Below are positions 16,560-24,191 of a stretch of 64,000 nt of DNA, one piece after another (the first letter of the stretch is position 1; each line of letters begins with the position of its first letter). Below the pieces are notes generated by a model. The model did not search any database, was not told the DNA's origin, and was given only the letters and a program-made list of their open reading frames with translations. This DNA comes from Lysobacter sp. 5GHs7-4. GTDB lineage: Bacteria > Pseudomonadota > Gammaproteobacteria > Xanthomonadales > Xanthomonadaceae. The stretch is from NCBI RefSeq assembly GCF_021284765.1, contig NZ_CP089924.1, forward strand, positions 1,940,001 to 2,004,000, in the 5' to 3' direction. The position numbers and the translations under genes were made by a program.

Positions 16560-17798
16560 ATGTCCAACCGTCGCGTAGTGATCACCGGCCTCGGCATCGT
16601 TTCCCCGCTCGGCAACGACCTGGCCAGCAACTGGGACGGGATCGTCAACGGCCGCTCCGGCATCGGCCCGATCACCTATTTCGACGCGTCCAACTTCACC
16701 ACCCGCATCGCCGGCGAAGTCCGCGACTTCGACATCGGCAAGTGGGTCGGTCCGAAGGACGCCAAGAAGATGGACGAGTTCATCCACTACGGCGTCGCCG
16801 CCTCGATGATGGCGATGGAAGACGCCGGTCTGGTGGTCGACGAGTCCAACGCCGAGCGCATCGGCGCACTGATCGGTTCGGGCATCGGCGGACTGCTGGG
16901 CATCGAAGAGCAGACCATCAAGTACCACGAGGGCGGCCCGCGCAAGATCTCGCCGTTCTACGTGCCCAGCACCATCATCAACATGCTGCCCGGCCAGGTC
17001 TCGTTGCTGACCGGCATCAAGGGCCCCAATTTCTCCGCCGTCTCGGCCTGCGCCACGTCCAACCATTCCATCGGCATGGCGATGCGCATGATCCAGTACG
17101 GCGATGCCGACGTGATGATCGCCGGCGGCGCCGAGCGCGGCGCCTCGCAGACCTCGGTCGGCGGTTTCTGCTCGATGAAGGCGATGTCCACGCGCAACGA
17201 CGATCCCACCCGCGCCTCGCGGCCGTGGGACAAGGACCGCGACGGCTTCGTGCTCGGCGACGGCGCCGGCATCCTGGTGCTGGAGGAGTACGAGCGCGCC
17301 AAGGCGCGCGGCGCGCGCATCTACTGCGAGCTGGCCGGTTTCGGCGCCACCTCCGACGCCTTCCACATGACCGCGCCCAGCGAGAACGGCGAAGGCCCGG
17401 CGCGCTGCATGGCGGCCGCGTTCAAGGACGCCAAGATCAATCCCGAGGACGTGGCCTACCTCAACGCGCACGGCACCTCGACGCCGCTGGGCGACGTCGC
17501 CGAAACCCTGGCGATCAAGCGCGCGCTGGGCGACCACGCCTACAAGACCATGGTCAGCTCGACCAAGTCGATGACCGGCCACCTGCTGGGCGCGGCCGGC
17601 GGCGCCGAGGCGATCTACTCGGTGCTGGCGCTGCACCACGGTATCATCCCGCCGACCATCAACCTCGACCAGCCGGGCGAGGGCTGCGACCTGGACTACG
17701 TGCCCAACACCGCGCGCGAAAAGAAGGTCGACGTCACCGTCTCCAACGGCTTCGGCTTCGGCGGCACCAACGGCACCCTGGTGTTCAAGCGGATCTGA
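16560..17798 (+). CDS. fabF: Beta-ketoacyl-ACP synthase II
   Basis: FabF elongates acyl-ACP with malonyl-ACP. The 412-residue protein carries Cys164 (VSACATSNHS), His304 (NAHGTSTPLGD) and His341 (MTGHLLGAAGG), the same spacing as E. coli FabF. The GFGFGGTNGTLVF ending is typical. The ATG at 16560 has a CGGAG site a few bases upstream. It follows the acpP terminator, so it is partly transcribed by read-through or has its own promoter. Confidence 0.97.
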   Translation: MSNRRVVITGLGIVSPLGNDLASNWDGIVNGRSGIGPITYFDASNFTTRIAGEVRDFDIGKWVGPKDAKKMDEFIHYGVAASMMAMEDAGLVVDESNAERIGALIGSGIGGLLGIEEQTIKYHEGGPRKISPFYVPSTIINMLPGQVSLLTGIKGPNFSAVSACATSNHSIGMAMRMIQYGDADVMIAGGAERGASQTSVGGFCSMKAMSTRNDDPTRASRPWDKDRDGFVLGDGAGILVLEEYERAKARGARIYCELAGFGATSDAFHMTAPSENGEGPARCMAAAFKDAKINPEDVAYLNAHGTSTPLGDVAETLAIKRALGDHAYKTMVSSTKSMTGHLLGAAGGAEAIYSVLALHHGIIPPTINLDQPGEGCDLDYVPNTAREKKVDVTVSNGFGFGGTNGTLVFKRI

Positions 17799-18057
17799 TC
17801 CGCGCCGCGCGGGGCAGGGCGGAGCGGTCGCGATGCGGCCGGTCCGTTCGACGTATCGCCCCGCGCTCGTCGCCAGGGCGAGGCGAGTCGCGGTCGTCGT
17901 CCCGCCGCCCGCCGTCATGCCTCGCGATGCTGCTGCCGCGGTGCTCTCGCGGCGCTCGTCGGTGACTGTCATCGATGCGGATACCGTGGCCGCACTCGTC
18001 CGAATTCCCGGGCCGCATTCGCCGCCGCGGCGCGCGCCGGTATAAGGTTTCACCATC

Positions 18058-19413
18058 ATGCTGCTGACCCGCGCGCTGCCCGCCACCACCGATCTGCTGT
18101 CGCTGCAGCGCCTGGCGCCGCAGCGCTACCCGCTGCTGCTGGAATCCAGCGCCGACGGCACCGCGCAGGGGCGTTGGGATCTGCTGCTGGCCGGCAACGG
18201 CGAGAGCCTGCGGCTGGACCCGGACGGCGTGGTGCGCGACCAGCACGGTGACGCGCGCGACGGCGATTTTCTGGCCGCGCTGGATGCCGCCTGGCGCGAG
18301 CTGCGCGTCGCCCGCGACGAGCCGCGCTGGCCGTTCCGCGGCGGCTGGGCGCTGCTGTTCGGCTACGAACTGGCCGGCGAGGTCGAACCGGTGCTGCGCC
18401 TGCCGCCGGCGCCCGGCGGGCTGCCGGTCGCGCTGGCGCTGCGCTGTCCGGGCGCGCTGCTGCGCGACCGCGCCAGCGGCGACTGCATCGTGCTGGCCGA
18501 GACCGGCCACGCGGCGATGCTGGACGCGATCGTCGCCGACATCGAGCGCGCGGCCGCGCTGGCGCCGCTGCCGCCGTGGCAGCCGCCGCAGTCCGTCGAG
18601 GAAGACGCGCCGCAGTGCTACACCGACGGCGTTGCGCGCGTGCTCGACTACCTGCGCGCGGGCGACGTGTTCCAGGTCAATCTTTCGCGCGGCTGGCGCG
18701 CGCGTTTCGACGCGCCGCTGGCGCCGGCGGCGCTGTTCCAGCGTTTGCGCCAGCACAATCCGGCGCCGTTCGCGGGCCTGTTCGCCGGCCCCGACTGGGC
18801 CGTGGTCAGCGCCTCGCCGGAGCGGCTGGTGTCGGTGCGCGGCGACGTGGTCGAGACCCGGCCGATCGCCGGCACCCGCCCGCGCGTGGCCGGCGACGAC
18901 GACCTCGCGCGCATCCGCGAGTTGGTCGGCCATCCCAAGGAACGCGCCGAGCACGTGATGCTGATCGACCTGGAACGCAACGACCTGGGCCGCGTGTGCG
19001 CGCCGGGCAGCGTCGAGGTCGACGAGCTGATGACGGTGGAAAGCTACGCCCACGTCCACCACATCGTCAGCAACGTGCGCGGCCGCCTGCGCGCGGACGC
19101 GACGCCGGGCGAGACCATCCGCGCGGTGTTCCCGGGCGGCACCATCACCGGCTGCCCCAAGGTCCGCTGCATGCAGATCATCGCCGAACTCGAAGGCGGC
19201 GGCCGCGGCGTCTACACCGGTGCGATGGGCTGGCTCAATCGCGACGGCGATCTCGACCTCAACATCCTGATCCGCAGCGCCGAGCTGGAAGGCACGCAAT
19301 TGCGCTTCCGCACCGGCGCCGGCATCGTCGCCGACTCCGATCCGCAGCGCGAACTCGACGAAACCCGTGCCAAGGCGCGCGGCATGCTGCGCGCGCTGGG
19401 TGTGGCCGGATGA
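18058..19413 (+). CDS. pabB: Aminodeoxychorismate synthase component I
   Basis: Chorismate-using enzyme of folate synthesis, which makes 4-amino-4-deoxychorismate with a glutamine amidotransferase encoded elsewhere. The C-terminal chorismate-binding domain is complete: ERLVSVRGDVVETRPIAGT, HVMLIDLERNDLGRV, GGTITGCPKVRCMQII and FRTGAGIVADSDPQ-E-DET. The residue that is Lys in E. coli PabB (PIKGT) is Ala271 here, as in anthranilate synthase TrpE (PIAGT). The neighbour pabC, with a 4-bp overlap, argues that it is PabB and not TrpE. Length 451 is normal. Confidence 0.93.
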   Translation: MLLTRALPATTDLLSLQRLAPQRYPLLLESSADGTAQGRWDLLLAGNGESLRLDPDGVVRDQHGDARDGDFLAALDAAWRELRVARDEPRWPFRGGWALLFGYELAGEVEPVLRLPPAPGGLPVALALRCPGALLRDRASGDCIVLAETGHAAMLDAIVADIERAAALAPLPPWQPPQSVEEDAPQCYTDGVARVLDYLRAGDVFQVNLSRGWRARFDAPLAPAALFQRLRQHNPAPFAGLFAGPDWAVVSASPERLVSVRGDVVETRPIAGTRPRVAGDDDLARIRELVGHPKERAEHVMLIDLERNDLGRVCAPGSVEVDELMTVESYAHVHHIVSNVRGRLRADATPGETIRAVFPGGTITGCPKVRCMQIIAELEGGGRGVYTGAMGWLNRDGDLDLNILIRSAELEGTQLRFRTGAGIVADSDPQRELDETRAKARGMLRALGVAG

Positions 19414-20252
19414 ACGTGCGCGTCTACGCCGGCGAGCGCGCCGTCGAGGCGCTTCCCCCGCTGGACCGCGGCTACGCTTACGGCGACGGCCTGTTCGAAA
19501 CCCTGCGCGCGCACCGCGGCGGGCTGCCGTGGTGGGACGCGCACTGGCGGCGCCTGAGCCGCGGTGCGGCACGCTTGCAACTGCCGTTGCCGCCGCCGGA
19601 GTACGTGCGCGCCGAAGCCGAGCAACTGCTGGCCGGCGCCGACGCGGTACTGAAACTGATCGTGAGCCGCGGCGAAGGCGGGCGCGGCTACGCGCCGCCG
19701 GCCGACGCCGTGCCGACCTGGCAACTGTCCGTGCACGCGCTGCCGGCCGCGCCGCCGCGCGAGGGCCTGAGCCTGCGCTGGTGCCAGACCCGCCTGGCCA
19801 CGCCATCGGCGCTGGCCGGGCTCAAGCACTGCAACCGCCTGGAGCAGGTGCTGGCGCGCGCCGAATGGGCCGACGCCGACACCCACGAAGGCCTGATGCG
19901 CGACGGCGAGGGCGCGGTGGTGTGCGCAACCGCGGCCAATGTGTTCGTCCTGCGCGAGGGCCGCTGGTGGACGCCGGCGGTGGATCGCTGCGGCGTGGCC
20001 GGTGTGTGCCGCGAGCATCTGCTGGCGATCCTGGGCGACGAGGGCGCCGAAACCGCGACCCTGTCGCAGGACGCGCTGGAAAGCGCGGACGCGGTTTTCC
20101 TGTGCAATGCCGTGCGCGGTATCCTGCCCGTTGCCCGGCTGGGCGCGCGCGTCTGGCCCTCGCATCCCGCGGTGGCCGGCCTGCAGCGTCGCCTGGCCGC
20201 GTCGCAACCCGCATTCGAATCTGCAGCCCCGACGGGCTCGGAGGTGTCGTGA
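19410..20252 (+). CDS. pabC: Aminodeoxychorismate lyase
   Basis: PLP enzyme that splits 4-amino-4-deoxychorismate into p-aminobenzoate and pyruvate. The product has 280 residues and the fold-IV PLP class pattern: LDRGYAYGDGLFETLRAHRG at the start, Lys139 in LAGLKHCNRLEQVLAR (the Schiff-base lysine), and ATAANVFVLREGRWWTPAVDRCG. The start codon overlaps the pabB stop (ATGA), and the stop overlaps the mltG start (GTGA), so translation is coupled on both sides. It sits at the E. coli position, between fabF and mltG. Confidence 0.95.
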   Translation: MNVRVYAGERAVEALPPLDRGYAYGDGLFETLRAHRGGLPWWDAHWRRLSRGAARLQLPLPPPEYVRAEAEQLLAGADAVLKLIVSRGEGGRGYAPPADAVPTWQLSVHALPAAPPREGLSLRWCQTRLATPSALAGLKHCNRLEQVLARAEWADADTHEGLMRDGEGAVVCATAANVFVLREGRWWTPAVDRCGVAGVCREHLLAILGDEGAETATLSQDALESADAVFLCNAVRGILPVARLGARVWPSHPAVAGLQRRLAASQPAFESAAPTGSEVS

Positions 20253-21388
20253 GTCGTAAAGCCAAGCGCCGTGTCGGCGGTTTCTTCCTGCTGCTGGTGC
20301 TGGCCGCCGCGATCGCCGGCGGCTGGCTGTACCAGCGCTACACGCGCTTCGCCGATGCGCCGCTGGCGGGCCTGCAGGCCGGACAGAGCCTGATCGTCGA
20401 ACGCGGCGATTCGCTGCCGGTGGTGCTGCGCAAGCTGCGCGAGGCCGGGGTGAGCGGCGGCGACGCGCTGGAATGGCGCGCGCTGGCCAAGCAGCTGGGC
20501 GCCGCCGGGCGCCTGCAGGTCGGCGAGTACGCGCTGGAGCCCGGCACCTCGCCGCGCGAGCTGCTGCTGGCGATGCGCGACGGCCGCGTGGTCAGCCACC
20601 GCTTCACCGTGATCGAAGGCTGGAACCTGCGCGACCTGCGCGCGGCGCTGGCGCGCACGCAGGACCTGAAGCAGGAAGCCGCCAAGCTCGACGATGCTGC
20701 GCTGATGAAGGCGCTGGGACGTCCGGGCCAGCACCCGGAGGGCCGCTTCCTGCCCGAGACCTACCTCTACACCGGCGGCGACAGCGACCTGGACGTGCTC
20801 AAGCGCGCCTGCGACGCGATGGACAAGGCGCTGAACGCCGCTTGGGAAGGCCGCGACAAGAACAGCGTGCTCAAGAGCCGCGAAGAGATGCTGATCCTGG
20901 CCTCGATCGTCGAGAAGGAAACCGGCATCGCCTCCGAACGCCCGCAGATCGCCGGCCTGTTCGAGCGCCGCCTCAAGCTGGGCATGAAGCTGGAAACCGA
21001 CCCGACCGTGATCTACGGCCTGGGCGCGGGCTACGACGGCAACATCCGCAAGCGCGACCTGCAGACCGACACGCCCTACAACACCTACACCCGCACCGGC
21101 CTGCCGCCGACCCCGATCGCGATGCCCGGCGCGGGCGCGCTGAAGGCCGTCGCCAATCCGGCGCCCGGCGACGCGCTGTTCTTCGTCGCTTCCGGCGACG
21201 GCAGCGGCAGCAGCCTGTTCGCGGCCACCTACGCCCAGCACCAGGCCAACGTGCGCCTGTACCTGCAGCGCTATCGCGCGCAGCGCAGCAGTGCGCAGCC
21301 CGAAGAAGGCAAGGCGGTGCTGGAGGAAGCGCAGGAAGCCGCCACGCCGCCGACGCCGCAAGCGCCCGCGACGAGCGTCGGACGATGA
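20249..21388 (+). CDS. mltG: Endolytic murein transglycosylase MltG
   Basis: Inner-membrane enzyme that cleaves nascent glycan strands and may act as a glycan release factor. From a GTG at 20249 it has 379 residues: short basic cytoplasmic start, one membrane helix (FFLLLVLAAAIAGGWLY), a LysM-like region, and the YceG catalytic domain. The catalytic Glu222 is in LASIVEKETG, with FLPETYLY and PYNTYTRTGLPPTPI also conserved. The C-terminal tail is Glu/Ala/Pro-rich. Both ends overlap their neighbours by 4 bp. Confidence 0.95.
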   Translation: MSRKAKRRVGGFFLLLVLAAAIAGGWLYQRYTRFADAPLAGLQAGQSLIVERGDSLPVVLRKLREAGVSGGDALEWRALAKQLGAAGRLQVGEYALEPGTSPRELLLAMRDGRVVSHRFTVIEGWNLRDLRAALARTQDLKQEAAKLDDAALMKALGRPGQHPEGRFLPETYLYTGGDSDLDVLKRACDAMDKALNAAWEGRDKNSVLKSREEMLILASIVEKETGIASERPQIAGLFERRLKLGMKLETDPTVIYGLGAGYDGNIRKRDLQTDTPYNTYTRTGLPPTPIAMPGAGALKAVANPAPGDALFFVASGDGSGSSLFAATYAQHQANVRLYLQRYRAQRSSAQPEEGKAVLEEAQEAATPPTPQAPATSVGR

Positions 21389-22023
21389 GCCTGCAGGTCC
21401 AGCCGCGCCTGATCACGCTGGAAGGCGGCGAGGGCGCCGGCAAGTCCACCGTGCTGGCGGCGCTGCGCGAGGTGCTGGAAGCGACCGGCATCGAGGTGGT
21501 GTGCACGCGCGAACCCGGCGGCACGCCGCTGGCCGAGCAGATCCGCGGCCTGCTGTTGGACCCGCACCACGAACCGGCCACGCCCGAAGCCGAGCTGCTG
21601 CTGGTGTTCGCCGGACGCGCGCAGCATGTGCGCGAAACCGTGCTGCCGGCGCTGCGCCGCGGCGCCTGGGTGATCAGCGACCGCTTCACCGATGCCAGCT
21701 ACGCCTATCAGGGCGAGGGCCGCGGCCTGGATACGGCCTTCATCGCCGAACTCGAGCGGCGCGTGGTCGGCATCGAGCCCGCGCTGACCTTGCTGCTGGA
21801 CGTGCCGGTCGCGATCGGCCTGCAGCGCGCGCGCGGACGCGGCGCCGTCGATCGCATCGAGGCCGAGCGCGAAGACTTCTTCGAGCGCGTGCGTGCCGGC
21901 TACCGTGCGCGCGCGCGCGCGCAAGCGCACCGCTTCCAGGTGATCGACGCCAGCCAGCCGGCCGACATCGTCGCCGCGCAGGCGGTGGCGCGGCTGCGGA
22001 CCTTGATCGAGGCGCAGTCGTGA
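21385..22023 (+). CDS. tmk: Thymidylate kinase
   Basis: Phosphorylates dTMP to dTDP. The 212-residue protein has the P-loop EGGEGAGKST (about 13-22), TREPGGTPLAEQIR and the DRF segment ISDRFTDASYAYQGEGRG, then a LID region with GRGAVDRIE. Its start overlaps the mltG stop (ATGA) and its stop overlaps the holB start (GTGA). The tmk-holB pairing is widespread. Confidence 0.97.
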   Translation: MSLQVQPRLITLEGGEGAGKSTVLAALREVLEATGIEVVCTREPGGTPLAEQIRGLLLDPHHEPATPEAELLLVFAGRAQHVRETVLPALRRGAWVISDRFTDASYAYQGEGRGLDTAFIAELERRVVGIEPALTLLLDVPVAIGLQRARGRGAVDRIEAEREDFFERVRAGYRARARAQAHRFQVIDASQPADIVAAQAVARLRTLIEAQS

Positions 22024-22991
22024 GCGCACCCGCATTCGCGCCCTGGCAGCGCCGCGTCTACGAGCAGGCGACCGCCGCGCTCGACGCCGGCCGTCTCGGC
22101 CATGGCCTGTTGTTCTGCGGTCCGCCGCAGTTGGGCAAGCGCGCGGTCGCCGAACGCCTGGCGCAGCGCCTGTTGTGTCGCGAGCGCGACGCGCAGGGCG
22201 AGCCCTGCGGCCACTGCCGCGGCTGCCTGCTGTACGCCGCCGGCACCCATCCGGATTTCCAGACCGTGTCCTTCATTCCGAACAAGGAAGGCACGCGGTT
22301 GCGCACCGAGATCGTGATCGATCAGATCCGCAGCCTGTCCGAGCGCCTGGCGCTGACGCCGCAGTACGGCGGCGCGCAGATCGCGATCCTGGACCCGGCC
22401 GACGCCATCAACCACGCCGCCGGCAACGCCCTGCTCAAGACCTTGGAAGAGCCGGTGCCGGGCCGCTATCTGTGGCTGGTCAGCGCGCATCCGCTGCGCC
22501 TGAGCGCGACCATCCGCAGCCGCTGCCAGCGCCTGGAATTTCGTCTGCCGCCGCAGGACGAGGCGCTGGCCTGGCTCAAGGCCGCCGGCCATGCCGAGGG
22601 CGCCGCGCGCGAAGCGCTGGAGGCCGCGCGCGGGCATCCCGGCCTGGCCCACGAATGGCTGCAGGGCGATGGGCTGAAGCTGCGCCGCGATGTCGCCGCC
22701 GATCTGAACAAGCTCGCGCGCGGCGACGCCTCGCCTTCGGAAATCGCCCAGCGCTGGGTCGGTGACGAGCATGCCGCATTGCGTTTGCGGCATGCCGCAG
22801 ATCTGGCCCTGGCCGAGGCTTCCGGCTTGACCGACCCGGTGCGAACGCGCAGTCTGGCGGCCTGGTTCGATCGCGCCAATCGCACCCGCGACTTGCTGCG
22901 GACGACGGTGCGCGCCGACCTGGCGGTAGTCGAATTGTTGATGGCCTGGCGCGCACCCGATGGCGCGCGGGCCGCAGGAGGAAGGGGATGA
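22020..22991 (+). CDS. holB: DNA polymerase III subunit delta prime
   Basis: Clamp-loader subunit that works with DnaX, whose gene lies at the window start. The 323-residue product starts at a GTG (22020) overlapping tmk. Visible features are a degenerate P-loop (GPPQLGKR), a zinc module of four cysteines (C53, C63, C66, C69), the NALLKTLEEPV segment and SATIRSRCQRLEFRLP with the arginine sensor. Delta prime does not hydrolyse ATP in E. coli, which fits the degenerate P-loop. The stop overlaps pilZ by 4 bp. Confidence 0.95.
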   Translation: MSAPAFAPWQRRVYEQATAALDAGRLGHGLLFCGPPQLGKRAVAERLAQRLLCRERDAQGEPCGHCRGCLLYAAGTHPDFQTVSFIPNKEGTRLRTEIVIDQIRSLSERLALTPQYGGAQIAILDPADAINHAAGNALLKTLEEPVPGRYLWLVSAHPLRLSATIRSRCQRLEFRLPPQDEALAWLKAAGHAEGAAREALEAARGHPGLAHEWLQGDGLKLRRDVAADLNKLARGDASPSEIAQRWVGDEHAALRLRHAADLALAEASGLTDPVRTRSLAAWFDRANRTRDLLRTTVRADLAVVELLMAWRAPDGARAAGGRG

Positions 22992-23353
22992 GCGGAGCGA
23001 CAGGCGCGGGCGCAGCCAGGCAGGGCATCCTGTCGCTGGCGATCAAGGACAAGGCCGCGTTGTACGGCGCCTACATGCCGTTTCTCAAGTACGGCGGCAT
23101 CTTCGTCGCCACGCCCAAGCGCTACTTCCTCGGCGACGAAGTGTTCCTGTTGCTGACCCTGCCCGAATCCACCGAACGCCTGCCGGTGGCCGGCAAGGTG
23201 GTCTGGGTCACGCCCACCGGCGCGCAGGGTAACCGCCCGGCCGGCATCGGCGTGCAGTTCGCCGAAACCGCCGAGGGCGATGCGGTGAAGGGCAAGATCG
23301 AGGCGCTGCTGGCCGGCTCGCTCACCGCGGATCGCGCCACGCATACGATGTAA
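22988..23353 (+). CDS. pilZ: Type IV pilus assembly protein PilZ
   Basis: A 121-residue PilZ-domain protein. The sequence RQGILSLAIKDKAALYGAYMPFLKYGGIFVATPKRY begins near residue 11, and VVWVTPTGAQGNRPAGIGVQF follows. As in the founding PilZ of Pseudomonas and Xanthomonas, the c-di-GMP-binding RxxxR and D/NxSxxG residues are missing, so this one should not bind the nucleotide; known orthologues bind PilB and FimX. Last of six genes joined by 4-bp overlaps. The tmk-holB-pilZ order is normal for pseudomonads and xanthomonads. Confidence 0.95.
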   Translation: MSGATGAGAARQGILSLAIKDKAALYGAYMPFLKYGGIFVATPKRYFLGDEVFLLLTLPESTERLPVAGKVVWVTPTGAQGNRPAGIGVQFAETAEGDAVKGKIEALLAGSLTADRATHTM

Positions 23354-23717
23354 GCGCGAGTCGTGCGACTTCCTATCTTGGGAAGGATCAAGAGCATTCG
23401 CGCTACGCGTTCATCCCCTCACCCTGGCCCTCTCCCGCAAGCGGGAGAGGGGACAGAGGCGGCGTTCTGCCGTAGTCCTGAGAGAGGGCAGAAGCGGCGT
23501 TCTGTTAGTCCTGAGAGAGGGACAGAAGCGTTCGGCCTCGGGAAAGCGAACTCCTGCGCTTTAGCCCCTCTACCGCTCGCGGGAGAGGGGTTGGGCTGAG
23601 GGCACGCGAAACCGCGAAGTACGGCGAAACCCACCTCGCGCCCATCAACCTCTCGTAGCGCAGCCTGATCGCCCGCGAACATCCACTCGCAAGCGACCAC
23701 TTGCCGCCGCGAAGGCC
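23354..23717. other. Gene-free intergenic region between convergent genes
   Basis: Between pilZ and the secreted-protein gene I find no credible gene. Most of it (23413-23605) is a palindromic repeat element; the rest, 23606-23717, shows nothing I can name. Confidence 0.8.
23413..23605. repeat. Composite palindromic element with internal direct repeats
   Basis: It opens with CCCTCACCCTGG and a perfect 11-bp hairpin CCCTCTCCCGC-AA-GCGGGAGAGGG (23428-23451). Two imperfect 35-bp direct repeats follow (GGCGTTCTG at 23461 and 23496, each with AGTCCTGAGAGAGG). It closes with CCCCTCT..GCGGGAGAGGGGTTGGGCTGAGGG, the complement of the opening. This is a common dispersed proteobacterial palindrome family. 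Confidence 0.8.
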
Positions 23718-24191
23718 TCACTTTTCCGGCACCGCCACCGACTCGGGCTCGTCGGTGTAACGCAGCCGTCCCGCATACACCGTGACTTCGCGCGGCCGCG
23801 TCCGCAGGGGCGGGAAGCGGATATCCAGGTGGGTGAAGCCCGGGCACATCAGGCTAGGCGCCTCCGGAAACGGATCGCTCTTGAGTTGGTACGCGACCAC
23901 GACGCGGTCGCCGACCTGCCAGGCCGAGACATCGGCGGCGGCCAGGGTTTCGTCGCCGCCGTGGTAGAGCAAGCCTTGCAGACGCAGCTCGCCCTTGCCG
24001 CTCCAGCTCGTACGCAAGCCGGGTTCGGCGTCTTCGCCGACGTGATCCTCGCAGGCCCAGGCCTTGACCTTGATCTTGTGCGTCAGCGGTACCGGCTCGA
24101 TGTGCTCCGGCTCTGCGGGCGGCGCTTCGGCGGCCGTCGCGCGGCCGCACAGGGCCGCGCAGACGATCAGCGCGAGCGCCGCCGATTTCAC
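23718..24191 (-). CDS. Secreted protein of unknown function
   Basis: Starts at a GTG (24191) that overlaps the stop of the fadJ-like gene (GTGA), giving 157 residues. A clear signal peptide ends near residue 20 (ALALIVCAALCGRATAAE). The mature part is mostly beta-type, with two or three Cys (AWACEDHV, LMCPGF) and a repeated aromatic pattern, but no motif I recognise. Coupling to the beta-oxidation gene may be only operon position. The downstream side runs into a palindromic repeat element. Confidence 0.7.
   Translation of the reverse strand: MKSAALALIVCAALCGRATAAEAPPAEPEHIEPVPLTHKIKVKAWACEDHVGEDAEPGLRTSWSGKGELRLQGLLYHGGDETLAAADVSAWQVGDRVVVAYQLKSDPFPEAPSLMCPGFTHLDIRFPPLRTRPREVTVYAGRLRYTDEPESVAVPEK

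Noticed and set aside
17833..18045. Short 70-codon frame between fabF and pabB
   Set aside because: No ribosome site, Arg/Pro/Ala-rich composition, and no recognisable motif; it probably is leader DNA of pabB.
22988..23353. PilZ protein as a c-di-GMP receptor
   Set aside because: The RxxxR and (D/N)xSxxG residues needed for binding are absent, as in the orthologous PilZ of xanthomonads.
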